From positions 1-10,536 of the forward strand of contig CALXGC010000125.1 in assembly GCA_944387755.1 (NCBI GenBank): a stretch of DNA of 10,536 nt, written 5' to 3'. This DNA comes from an uncultured Oscillospiraceae bacterium (GTDB lineage Bacteria > Bacillota_A > Clostridia > Oscillospirales > Oscillospiraceae). The notes beneath the pieces were generated by a model. It searched no databases and was not told where the DNA came from. It saw nothing but the letters and a program-made list of their open reading frames with translations. A program made the position numbers and the translations under genes. This document shows positions 1-5,681 of the stretch, in pieces (the first letter of the stretch is position 1; every line of letters starts with the position of its first letter).

Positions 1-1450
1 TCCATTGTTTTATCTCGGAATAGGTCGCACCGCCAGGTAGATCAATTTCTGCTGAAGGCTCATAGTCCAAGTAGACATGTTCGCGGCTTTTCTCAAATTT
101 CCTACCTAAGAGAACTACCGTCTCCACATGCTGTGTCCGTGGGAACAAATCCACCGCCTGTGCGCTCCGGACCTGGTAGCCAAGGGCGCTGAAGCGCTTC
201 ACATCCCGCGCCAGGGTAGCCGGATCGCAGGAGACATAGACGATGCGGTCCGGGGACATGGAGGCCAGAACTTCCGGCACCTCTGGGGCCAAGCCCTTCC
301 GGGGCGGGTCTACACAGATTACCTCCGGTCTGATCCCCTCTGCGGCCAGCTGAAACGCCGCCTGTCCCGCGTCTCCGCACAGGAAGCGAACGTTTGTCAC
401 GCCGTTGCGCTGAGCATTGGCCTGGGCGTCGCCAATGGCCTCCGGAACGATTTCCGCGCCGACCACCTGCCCCGCTCTCTGGGCCAGCGCCAGGGAAATG
501 GTTCCGATTCCGCAGTACAGGTCCAGCACCGTCTCCTTTCCTGTCAGAGCGGCGTACTCCAGCGCTTTTTCATAGAGCCGTTCTGTCTGCGCCCGGTTAA
601 TCTGGAAAAACGACGGGACAGAGAGGCGAAACGTCAAACCGCACAAGGTCTCCTCCAGGTAATCCCGCCCCCAGATGGTCCGGTATTCCGGGCCAAGGAT
701 GACGTTGGTATCGCGGGTGTTGACATTCAGCACCACCCCTGCCAGGGCGGGCGCCGCCTGACGGAGCGCCTCCACAAGCTCCGGCGCATGGGGAATACGC
801 TTCCCATTGGCCGCTATGCAGCAAAGAATTTCTCCGGCGCGGTTGGTCCGGACGTACAGATGGCGAATCAGGCCGGTTCCGCTCTCCTCCTCATAGGCCG
901 GCACGCGGAAGCGCGCCATCCACCCCTTGAAGGCCTTCCGCACATCGGAAACTTTTTCCGGCTGGAGCAGGCAGTCCTCCACATCCAGTACGTCGTGGCT
1001 GCGGCCCCGGTAGTATCCAACTGCCAGGCCCCGCCGCTCCTGCGCCACGGGAAACTGCACTTTATTCCGGTAGCGAAGGGGATTTTCCGCGCCCAGCACC
1101 GGGGGCAGGTCCAGAGAGACGCCCCCCACTCTGGCCAGCGCATCCAGTACACGCTGCCGTTTGGCGCGCAGTTCCTCCGCATAGGTCATGTGGCGGTACT
1201 GACAGCCGCCGCACCGGCCGGCCAGCGGACAATCCGGCTCCACCCGCTCCGGCGAGGGAGACAAAAGCTTCACACCCCTGCCCCAGGCCACGTTGGCCTT
1301 CACTTTCAGCAGCTGAATCTCCCAGATCTCCCCCCGGATGGTCCCAGGCACAAAGACCACGCGGCCGTCCCAGCGGGCAATTCCCATGCCTTCCGCCGTA
1401 TATCCGGAGATTTCTGCCGCCTGCACCGCGTTTTTCTTCCATTCTGCCAT
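1..1450 (-). CDS. rlmD: 23S rRNA (uracil-5-)-methyltransferase RlmD/RumA family, 3' end cut by the window edge
   Basis: Reading from ATG at 1450 leftwards gives one uninterrupted frame of 483 codons with no stop before the window edge. A TRAM-like domain occupies about residues 10-65. Four cysteines at 74, 80, 83 and 160 (C-x5-C-x2-C plus a distal Cys) match the [4Fe-4S] ligands of RumA. The SAM motif VLDLYCGIGT is at about 308-317, the DPPRKG motif follows, the catalytic Cys lies in YVSCDP (about 408) and the general-base Glu in HVETV (about 443). The family methylates uracil C5 in 23S rRNA using SAM; the exact target (U1939 or U747) cannot be decided here. After HVETVVLL, where the E. coli enzyme ends, the frame continues at least 35 residues (including GATYSEIKQW), as in many clostridial homologues. 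An AGGGGG ribosome site (about 1460-1465) precedes the ATG. It is transcribed away from the tRNA gene. Confidence 0.95.
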   Translation of the reverse strand, partial: MAEWKKNAVQAAEISGYTAEGMGIARWDGRVVFVPGTIRGEIWEIQLLKVKANVAWGRGVKLLSPSPERVEPDCPLAGRCGGCQYRHMTYAEELRAKRQRVLDALARVGGVSLDLPPVLGAENPLRYRNKVQFPVAQERRGLAVGYYRGRSHDVLDVEDCLLQPEKVSDVRKAFKGWMARFRVPAYEEESGTGLIRHLYVRTNRAGEILCCIAANGKRIPHAPELVEALRQAAPALAGVVLNVNTRDTNVILGPEYRTIWGRDYLEETLCGLTFRLSVPSFFQINRAQTERLYEKALEYAALTGKETVLDLYCGIGTISLALAQRAGQVVGAEIVPEAIGDAQANAQRNGVTNVRFLCGDAGQAAFQLAAEGIRPEVICVDPPRKGLAPEVPEVLASMSPDRIVYVSCDPATLARDVKRFSALGYQVRSAQAVDLFPRTQHVETVVLLGRKFEKSREHVYLDYEPSAEIDLPGGATYSEIKQW

Positions 1451-1480
1451 GAAAACCATCCCCCTATGTCGGTGCTTATT

Positions 1481-1509
1481 ATCATATCATGATGGTTTGC
1501 CGGCGTAAA
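1481..1509 (-). promoter_or_regulatory. Predicted sigma-A promoter of rlmD
   Basis: On the minus strand TTTACG (1509-1504) is followed after exactly 17 bases by TATGAT (1486-1481), about 31 bases upstream of the rlmD ATG. Spacing and hexamers fit a housekeeping promoter. It faces away from the tRNA-Arg promoter. Confidence 0.65.
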
Positions 1510-1550
1510 GACCGGTCAAAAAGAAATTTCTCTTCCGGCAAAATTAGCTC

Positions 1551-1579
1551 TTTACAAGCGGCGGAAATCCTGCTATACT
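1551..1579 (+). promoter_or_regulatory. Predicted sigma-A promoter of tRNA-Arg
   Basis: TTTACA (1551-1556), a 17-base spacer and TATACT (1574-1579) form a near-consensus promoter. Initiation about 7 bases downstream would start transcription around 1586, shortly before the mature tRNA 5' end at 1602, as expected for a single-tRNA transcript with a short leader. Confidence 0.8.
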
Positions 1580-1601
1580 AATCAAGTCAAGTTCATGATA
1601 T

Positions 1602-1677
1602 GCGCCCGTAGTTCAATGGATAGAGCGTCAGATTCCGGTTCTGAATGTTGGGGGTTCGAGTCCCTCCGGGCGTGCCA
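1602..1677 (+). tRNA. tRNA-Arg (anticodon CCG)
   Basis: The 76-nt sequence folds as a cloverleaf: acceptor GCGCCCG/CGGGCGT (terminal G-U wobble), positions 8-9 TA, D stem GTTC/GAGC, anticodon stem TCAGA/TCTGA around loop TTCCGGT (anticodon CCG), 5-nt variable loop, T stem GGGGG/CCCTC with loop TTCGAGT, discriminator G and encoded CCA. It decodes CGG, a plausible codon in this GC-rich genome. It has its own promoter and terminator, so it is a monocistronic unit. Its proximity to arginine genes is probably coincidental. Confidence 0.96.
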
Positions 1678-1682
1678 AGCTG

Positions 1683-1733
1683 GAAGCTACAGTTTAGCCT
1701 TATAGACGAGGCTGAAGTGTAGCTTCTCTTTTT
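1683..1733 (+). terminator. Intrinsic terminator of the tRNA-Arg gene
   Basis: GAAGCTACA pairs perfectly with TGTAGCTTC. Inside, TTTAGCCT pairs with AGGCTGAA (one G-U), separated by a G/G mismatch and an 8-nt loop. The stem is followed directly by TCTTTTT. The long stem plus T tract immediately after the tRNA is a textbook Rho-independent terminator. Confidence 0.93.
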
Positions 1734-1794
1734 ACTAAAATCTCCGTTGGAGCGTATTCAGACGCATAGTTTCAAGAAACAGAGGGGGAAAGAA

Positions 1795-2265
1795 ATGGTA
1801 AAAATTCTGTTCATCTGCCACGGCAATATTTGCAGAAGCCCTATGGCGGAGTTTGTCATGAAAGATCTGGTAAAAAAGGCGGGGTTGGAGAAAGAATTTC
1901 TTATCGAGTCAGCCGCCACCAGCACGGAGGAGATTGGAAATCCGGTATACCCGCCGGCCCGGCGGAAGCTGGCGGAGCACGGGATTGACTGTTCCGGCAA
2001 GACGGCCCGCCAGCTTCAGCGGGGCGACGGTGAGCGGTACGACCTGCTCATTGGAATGGACCGGGCCAATCTGCGCAATATGCGCCGCATCTGCGGCGGG
2101 GACGGGAAAACACACCTCCTGATGGAGTACGCCGGAAAACCGGACCGGGAAGTGGCCGACCCCTGGTACACCGGCGACTTCGAGGCCACCTGGCAGGACG
2201 TGCTGGCCGGGTGCAGGGGGCTGCTGAAGTCTTTGCAGGGGCACAGCGAAGGGAGCCGCCCGTGA
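1795..2265 (+). CDS. Low-molecular-weight protein tyrosine phosphatase
   Basis: The 156-residue protein has the LMW-PTP P-loop CHGNICRS at residues 8-15 (C-x5-R-S; nucleophile Cys8, Arg14) and the general-acid motif DPWYTGDF with Asp122 near the C-terminus. Length and motif order fit the family (about 150-160 residues), which removes phosphate from protein tyrosines in the cytoplasm. The P-loop carries Ile12 where the protein-arginine phosphatase YwlE has Thr, so phosphotyrosine is the better guess for substrate. Start: the ATG at 1795 has GAGGGGGAAAG just upstream and begins with the conserved first strand (MVKILFICHGN); an in-frame ATG at 1747 would add 16 residues that do not resemble the family. 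Its TGA overlaps the GTG of the next gene by 4 bp. Partner proteins are unknown. Confidence 0.92.
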   Translation: MVKILFICHGNICRSPMAEFVMKDLVKKAGLEKEFLIESAATSTEEIGNPVYPPARRKLAEHGIDCSGKTARQLQRGDGERYDLLIGMDRANLRNMRRICGGDGKTHLLMEYAGKPDREVADPWYTGDFEATWQDVLAGCRGLLKSLQGHSEGSRP

Positions 2266-2918
2266 AGCTGTGGGAGGGCGCGCTGGATCTGCTGTTTCCC
2301 CGCAAATGTCCCTTCTGCCAGAAAATTTTGGAGGACCAGAGAGCGCCGGTGTGTCCAGCGTGCCGGGCCGGGCTGCCCTGGCTGACAGGGGAGGAGGCCT
2401 GGCGGGCTCTGAAGGGCGCCGGAGGCTGCCTCTCGCCGCTGGCCTATCGGGGCGCTGTGCCCGAGGCGGTGCACCGCTATAAATTTCCTGGAAATCCCGC
2501 CTATGGAAGGCCCTTTGGGCTGCTGGCGGCGGAGTGCGTCCGGGAAAATTTGGAGACGCCCGCAGATTTGGTCACATGGGTTCCGCTGAGCCGGAAGCGC
2601 CGCAGAAGGCGGGGATTCGACCAGGCGGAGCTGTTGGCCCGGCCGATGGCGGGAGCGCTGGGCCTGCCCGTGCGCGGGCTGCTGGAGAAGGGGCGGGACA
2701 ACGGTCCGCAGTCCCATCTGGAGGACGACGCCGCCCGCCGGGCCAACGTCCAGGGGGTGTACCGTCTGCGGGAGCAGAACCTGACCGGGCTGCGGATTCT
2801 GCTGGCGGACGACGTTGTCACCACCGGCGCTACCCTGGAGGCGTGCGCGGAACTGCTGCGCGCCGCGGGGGCGGTGGAGGTGTGGGGCGTCACTCTGGCT
2901 CAGGCGCGGAAAAATTAA
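2262..2918 (+). CDS. comF: ComF family phosphoribosyltransferase-like protein
   Basis: Translation from GTG at 2262 gives 218 residues. An N-terminal zinc-ribbon-like pair CPFC (16-19) and CPAC (31-34) is followed by VPLSRKRRRRRGFDQAELLA, typical of ComF/GntX proteins, and the phosphoribosyltransferase PRPP loop ADDVVTTGAT (DD at 183-184). ComF proteins are linked to DNA uptake during competence, acting with the ComFA helicase in Bacillus, but homologues are common in non-competent bacteria and their substrate is not settled. GTG is preferred to the in-frame ATG at 2211 because it leads directly into the conserved LWEGALDLLFPRKCPFC start, has GGGAG upstream and overlaps the previous stop (GTGA), suggesting translational coupling with the phosphatase. 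No comFA is seen beside it. Confidence 0.88.
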   Translation: MKLWEGALDLLFPRKCPFCQKILEDQRAPVCPACRAGLPWLTGEEAWRALKGAGGCLSPLAYRGAVPEAVHRYKFPGNPAYGRPFGLLAAECVRENLETPADLVTWVPLSRKRRRRRGFDQAELLARPMAGALGLPVRGLLEKGRDNGPQSHLEDDAARRANVQGVYRLREQNLTGLRILLADDVVTTGATLEACAELLRAAGAVEVWGVTLAQARKN

Positions 2919-2936
2919 GTCCCGATTCTTTTGTAT

Positions 2937-2963
2937 GTTCCCGCCCGCGCAGGGGGCGGGAAC
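2937..2963. other. GC-rich hairpin between comF and mreB, no T tract
   Basis: GTTCCCGCCC (2937-2946) and GGGCGGGAAC (2954-2963) are perfect 10-bp arms with a 7-nt loop, 19 bases after the comF stop. No T run follows on the plus strand, so it is not a classical Rho-independent terminator. On the minus strand only a short T/A stretch follows. It may protect the 3' end of the phosphatase-comF mRNA or act as a weak terminator. Confidence 0.6.
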
Positions 2964-3062
2964 ACCAGGGAAAACCTTGCACTGAGAAACACAAATTAGA
3001 ATTGGGAAAAAATTAAATTAACAGGCTTTCGGGTAAAATAGGGAAATACAGCGAAATGATGG

Positions 3063-3091
3063 TTGAAAACCGGCACGCAAGCCGTTATAAT
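3063..3091 (+). promoter_or_regulatory. Predicted sigma-A promoter of mreB
   Basis: TTGAAA (3063-3068), a 17-base spacer and a perfect TATAAT (3086-3091) predict a start near 3098 and a leader of about 80 nt before the mreB ATG. The promoter is embedded in the repeated GAAAACCGG elements: one copy covers the -35/spacer and the next starts at the end of the -10. Confidence 0.75.
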
Positions 3092-3143
3092 GAAAACCGG
3101 CTTTGAAATAACCGAAACCGGCATGGAGATACTGAAGACCGGA
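3065..3143 (+). repeat. Four GAAAACCGG-type repeats across the mreB promoter and leader
   Basis: Copies start at 3065 (GAAAACCGGC), 3092 (GAAAACCGGC), 3113 (CGAAACCGGC) and 3134 (GAAGACCGGA). Spacing is 27, 21 and 21 bases. The last three form an approximate 21-bp tandem array with further similarity after the core (TGAAATAA, TGGAGATA, ATGATAAA). About two helical turns per unit would place all copies on one DNA face. They may be operators for a regulator of the cell-shape gene or simply a tandem duplication. Confidence 0.6.
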
Positions 3144-3178
3144 AATGATAAACAAAAATGATAATAAGGTGGAACACT

Positions 3179-4213
3179 ATGTTTAATCTGTTCAGCAAGG
3201 ATATTGGCATTGACCTGGGCACCGCCTCTGTTTTGGTATATATCAAGGGAAAGGGCGTCGTTCTGCGGGAGCCCTCTGTGGTGGCCATGGATAAGAACAC
3301 CGGCAAGCTGCTGAAGGTGGGTACTGACGCGCAGGCCATGCTGGGCCGTACCCCCGGCAACATCGTGGCCATGCGGCCCCTGCGGGAGGGCGTCATCTCC
3401 GACTACGATATGACGGAGCGGATGCTCAAGGAGTTCATCAAGAAGGTGACGACCTTCTCCCTGTTCAAGCCCCGCCTGCTCATCTGCGTGCCCTCCGGCA
3501 TCACCGAGGTGGAGGAGCGCGCCGTGGTGGACGCTGGTATTCAGGCCGGCGCCCGGCGGGCCTATCTGATTGAGGAGCCGGTGGCCGCCGCCATCGGCGC
3601 GGGCATTGACATCACCAAGCCCGACGGACACATGGTGGTGGACATCGGCGGCGGCACCGCCGACATTGCCGTGATCTCCCTGGGCGGCGTGGTGGAGTCC
3701 GCCTCCATTAAAATTGCCGGCGACAAGTTCGACGAGGCGGTGGTGAAGTATATCCGCCGCAAGCACAATGTGCTCATCGGCGACCGCACGGCGGAGGAGC
3801 TGAAGATGTCTATCGGCTGCGTCTTCCCCCGCCCGGAGGAAGTGACCATGGAGATTAAGGGCCGCTGTCTGATGACCGGCCTGCCCCGTGTGTTCTCCGT
3901 CTCCTCCAGTGAGATGATCGAGGCCTTCGAGGAGGTCTCCAGCCGCATTCTGGAGGCCATCCACGGCGTTCTGGAGCGCACGCCCCCGGAGCTGGTGGCG
4001 GACATCTCCACCAACGGCATTGTGATGACCGGCGGCGGGTCCCTGCTGTGGGGCTTTGATAAGCTGATTGAAGCCCACACCGGAATTGAGACCCATGTGG
4101 CCGAGGACGCCATCTCCTGCGTGGCCGAGGGCACCGGAAAGAGCCTGGACAGCCTGGATCAGATGCAGGACGGCACCATGAATCTGTCCCGCCGCAAGCA
4201 GATGAACTACTGA
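3179..4213 (+). CDS. mreB: Rod-shape determining protein, MreB/Mbl actin family
   Basis: The 344-residue protein has all three actin-fold nucleotide motifs: phosphate-1 DIGIDLGTAS (8-17), phosphate-2 DIGGGTAD (155-162) and adenosine motif MTGGGSLLWG (283-292). The family forms membrane-associated ATP-dependent filaments that guide lateral peptidoglycan synthesis. Passages such as EPSVVAMDKNTGKLL and VLERTPPELVADI read closest to my memory of Mbl-type paralogues, so mbl is an alternative name. Start: ATG 3179 has TAAGGTGG 6 bases upstream and gives MFNLFSKDIGIDLG, a typical MreB start; the in-frame ATG at 3158 lies before this ribosome site. No mreC, mreD or rodA follows, so it is a solitary gene, probably an additional copy. 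Its promoter region carries the GAAAACCGG repeats. Confidence 0.95.
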   Translation: MFNLFSKDIGIDLGTASVLVYIKGKGVVLREPSVVAMDKNTGKLLKVGTDAQAMLGRTPGNIVAMRPLREGVISDYDMTERMLKEFIKKVTTFSLFKPRLLICVPSGITEVEERAVVDAGIQAGARRAYLIEEPVAAAIGAGIDITKPDGHMVVDIGGGTADIAVISLGGVVESASIKIAGDKFDEAVVKYIRRKHNVLIGDRTAEELKMSIGCVFPRPEEVTMEIKGRCLMTGLPRVFSVSSSEMIEAFEEVSSRILEAIHGVLERTPPELVADISTNGIVMTGGGSLLWGFDKLIEAHTGIETHVAEDAISCVAEGTGKSLDSLDQMQDGTMNLSRRKQMNY

Positions 4214-4234
4214 TACAACAGAAAATTGCAGCCA

Positions 4235-4274
4235 ACGGGCGCGGAACCTGCACACAGAGCAGGTCCGCGCCCGT
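4235..4274. terminator. GC-rich hairpin after mreB, possible terminator
   Basis: ACGGGCGCGGAACCTGC (4235-4251) pairs with GCAGGTCCGCGCCCGT (4259-4274) with a single bulged A and a 7-nt loop, starting 22 bases after the mreB stop. No T tract follows on the plus strand; on the minus strand a short TTTTC lies about 9 bases beyond. It lies between convergent genes and may work as a mutual, non-canonical terminator. A T7 run at 4387-4393 further on lacks a clear stem. Confidence 0.5.
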
Positions 4275-4452
4275 ATTCGCAGCAAGAAAAATACAAATTT
4301 TATGCATACTGCCGCCAGACGGCGGGCGCGCCCGGACCGGGCTGAAAACTGAAAAAGGCAGAGACGGCAAGGGTTTGACGGCGTGCTTTTTTTCTGACGG
4401 GAGGCGCAGGGGGCGAATGGAAGGTGAATGAGGCGAAAAAATATCGACTGAT

Positions 4453-4486
4453 AGAATAAATATTCAAAAATATAAATATTTATTCA
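4453..4486. promoter_or_regulatory. AT-rich dyad resembling two tandem ArgR (ARG) boxes
   Basis: GAATAAATATT (4454-4464) and AATATTTATTC (4475-4485) are exact inverted arms with a 10-nt spacer. Read as operators, AGAATAAATATTCA (4453-4466) and TAAATATTTATTCA (4473-4486) each match 13 of 14 positions of the ARG-box core TGAATWWWWATTCA, with centres 20 bp apart, close to the spacing of paired ArgR sites. However, they lie between convergent genes and in very AT-rich DNA, so chance or a terminator-like role is quite possible. Confidence 0.3.
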
Positions 4487-4544
4487 TAAAAATTTATGCA
4501 CTATGCCCTTTCATTTTATGTAGGAATGTGGTATTATAAATCAA

Positions 4545-4561
4545 AACATTCCAAAATGGAA
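4545..4561. promoter_or_regulatory. LysR-box-like motif, copy 1 (downstream of lysR gene)
   Basis: AACATTCCAAAATGGAA contains the perfect dyad TTCCA-AAA-TGGAA, which fits the LysR-family T-N11-A pattern. It shares 15 of 17 bases with copy 2. It lies 10 bases beyond the regulator's stop codon, not at an obvious promoter. Confidence 0.4.
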
Positions 4562-4570
4562 AGCGGCCCG

Positions 4571-5467
4571 TCAGCCCTCCTTCTCCGGCGCGGACAGGTG
4601 CTCCTGGCACCACTGCTGCACGTGGGAGACAAACAGCTTGGTGATGGTAGACGGGGCGACGTCTTTTTTGACTGCAATGCCGATGTCCCGGACCTGTGGA
4701 ATGTCAAAGTATTTGGGACAGACGCGGTAGCGGTTGGGGTGGAGCATCAGCTCATGCACCACGCTGATGCCCAGCCCGCACTCCACCATGGTGAGGATGG
4801 CATAGTCGTTGCTGACCTCATAGCGGATGTTTGGCTTTTGCTGAAGGTGGTCCAGAAATTTGGTGATTTCATAGTCCTGTTCCTCCTTCAGGTTGATGAA
4901 GTCCTCGCTGGACAGGCGCTCCACCGGATAGACGTCGGCGCCGGCCAGGGGATGGTTCTCCGGCAGGACGGCCACCAGGTTGTCCTGAAGCAGAAAGGTG
5001 CACTCCAGGTCGTTGGCCGCCGGGAAGCCCACAAACCCGCAGTCAATCAGCCCCTTGCGCAGCCAGGTGGTAATCTGGTTGTACTCCCCGTTGACAAGCT
5101 GAAAGTCGATGTGGGGGTAGAGGGCGTGAAAGGATTTGATCATCTGGGGCAGGCGGGCGCTGGAGATGCTGGAGAACGCCCCCACCCGGATGGAGCCGGA
5201 GCTGAGGCCGTGGAGCTCTGAGATGGCGTAATTGAGGTCCTCATAGTCCTTGCAGATGGCCTGCAGCTTGGGCAGAAGCGTGAGCCCTTCGGAGCTGATC
5301 TCAATGCCGGAGCGGTTTCTGGTCAAAAGCTTTACGCCCCAGTCATCCTCCAGGTCGGCGATCATCCGGCTGATGGCCGACTGGGTGTAGCCCAGTTGAG
5401 CGGCGGCGTGGGTGATGCTGCCCGTCTCGATGGTCTTTAAATAGGCGATGTACTTACGAATACTCAT
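4571..5467 (-). CDS. LysR-type transcriptional regulator, divergent from argC
   Basis: The 298-residue protein has the LysR winged helix-turn-helix at about 1-60 (GSITHAAAQLGYTQSAISRM followed by IADLEDDWGVKLLTRN), a linker helix, and a periplasmic-binding-like effector domain from about residue 90 (GSIRVGAFSSISSARLP, then the ligand-domain pattern LIDCGFV). Length is normal for the family. LysR regulators bind T-N11-A sites as tetramers and usually activate a divergent target in response to a small ligand. Here the divergent target is argC, so control of arginine synthesis is the natural inference; the ligand cannot be read from the sequence. Translation from ATG 5467 has AAGGAG about 12 bases upstream. 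No strong promoter is evident for it. ArgP/LysG-like roles (basic amino acid sensing) are possible but not shown. Confidence 0.92.
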   Translation of the reverse strand: MSIRKYIAYLKTIETGSITHAAAQLGYTQSAISRMIADLEDDWGVKLLTRNRSGIEISSEGLTLLPKLQAICKDYEDLNYAISELHGLSSGSIRVGAFSSISSARLPQMIKSFHALYPHIDFQLVNGEYNQITTWLRKGLIDCGFVGFPAANDLECTFLLQDNLVAVLPENHPLAGADVYPVERLSSEDFINLKEEQDYEITKFLDHLQQKPNIRYEVSNDYAILTMVECGLGISVVHELMLHPNRYRVCPKYFDIPQVRDIGIAVKKDVAPSTITKLFVSHVQQWCQEHLSAPEKEG

Positions 5468-5517
5468 ACTGGCTCAGCGCTCCTTGCTCGACTTGTTTAA
5501 TCTGTATAAATAACCAA

Positions 5518-5534
5518 AACATTCCAAAAGAGAA
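5518..5534. promoter_or_regulatory. LysR-box-like motif, copy 2 (near -65 of argC promoter)
   Basis: AACATTCCAAAAGAGAA contains TTC-N7-GAA (T-N11-A), centred at about 5528. With a predicted argC start at about 5593 this is close to -65, the usual recognition-site position for LysR activators. It also sits about 50 bases upstream of the regulator's own ATG, allowing autorepression. Confidence 0.55.
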
Positions 5535-5565
5535 TACACAGCACAAAAAAGTCTTTCTTGTGTAT
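5534..5565. promoter_or_regulatory. Inverted repeat ATACACA-N18-TGTGTAT reaching into the argC -35
   Basis: ATACACA (5534-5540) and TGTGTAT (5559-5565) are exact 7-bp arms 18 bases apart. The right arm overlaps the predicted argC -35 hexamer (5558-5563). It may be the activation subsite of the LysR protein or an operator for another regulator. Confidence 0.4.
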
Positions 5566-5586
5566 ACTGCCCAGTAATTATATAAT
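5558..5586 (+). promoter_or_regulatory. Predicted sigma-A promoter of the argCJBD operon
   Basis: TTGTGT (5558-5563), a 17-base spacer and a perfect TATAAT (5581-5586) predict a start near 5593 and a leader of about 90 nt before the argC ATG. The weak -35 is consistent with activator dependence. Confidence 0.7.
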
Positions 5587-5650
5587 ATAAGACAAGAAAG
5601 TTCAACAGAATTTCCAGTGATTATTCAAAAAAGTTTTGGAAAACAAGAAG

Positions 5651-5667
5651 AACATTCAAAAACAGAA
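5651..5667. promoter_or_regulatory. LysR-box-like motif, copy 3 (argC leader)
   Basis: AACATTCAAAAACAGAA matches copy 2 at 15 of 17 bases and keeps TTC-N7-GAA. It lies in the argC leader, running into the AGAAGGAGG ribosome site (5664-5672). Binding here, about +60, could act as a roadblock, or the A-rich similarity may be partly fortuitous. Confidence 0.35.
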
Positions 5668-5681
5668 GGAGGAATCGTGTC

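Larger units (their letters stand above)
4214..4570. other. Convergent intergenic region between mreB and the lysR-type gene
   Basis: No credible coding sequence. After the 4235-4274 hairpin come two small GC dyads (CCGCC/GGCGG near 4311-4325 and GCCCGG/CCGGGC near 4330-4343), a T7 run (4387-4393), and a sharp switch to AT-rich DNA from about 4435. That AT-rich part holds an 11-bp inverted repeat (4454-4485) and one copy of the AACATTCCAAAA motif (4545-4561) just beyond the regulator's stop codon. I see no convincing promoter in it. Confidence 0.6.

Noticed and set aside
1..1450. Possible frameshifts in rlmD
   Set aside because: Manual reverse-complement translation from 1450 stays open in one frame through the iron-sulfur, SAM and catalytic motifs to the window edge.
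128..1492. 454-codon frame on the plus strand opposite rlmD
   Set aside because: The minus-strand frame carries all RlmD motifs in order without interruption; this frame is a compositional shadow.
3090..3164. Short ORF of 23 codons (MKTGFEITETGMEILKTGND...) with heptad-like repeats in the mreB leader
   Set aside because: Its ATG overlaps the -10 box of the predicted promoter, so that transcript would not contain it. There is no ribosome site, and the amino acid periodicity simply reflects the 21-bp DNA repeats.
4386..4393. T7 run as mreB terminator
   Set aside because: No stable stem could be drawn directly upstream of the T run.
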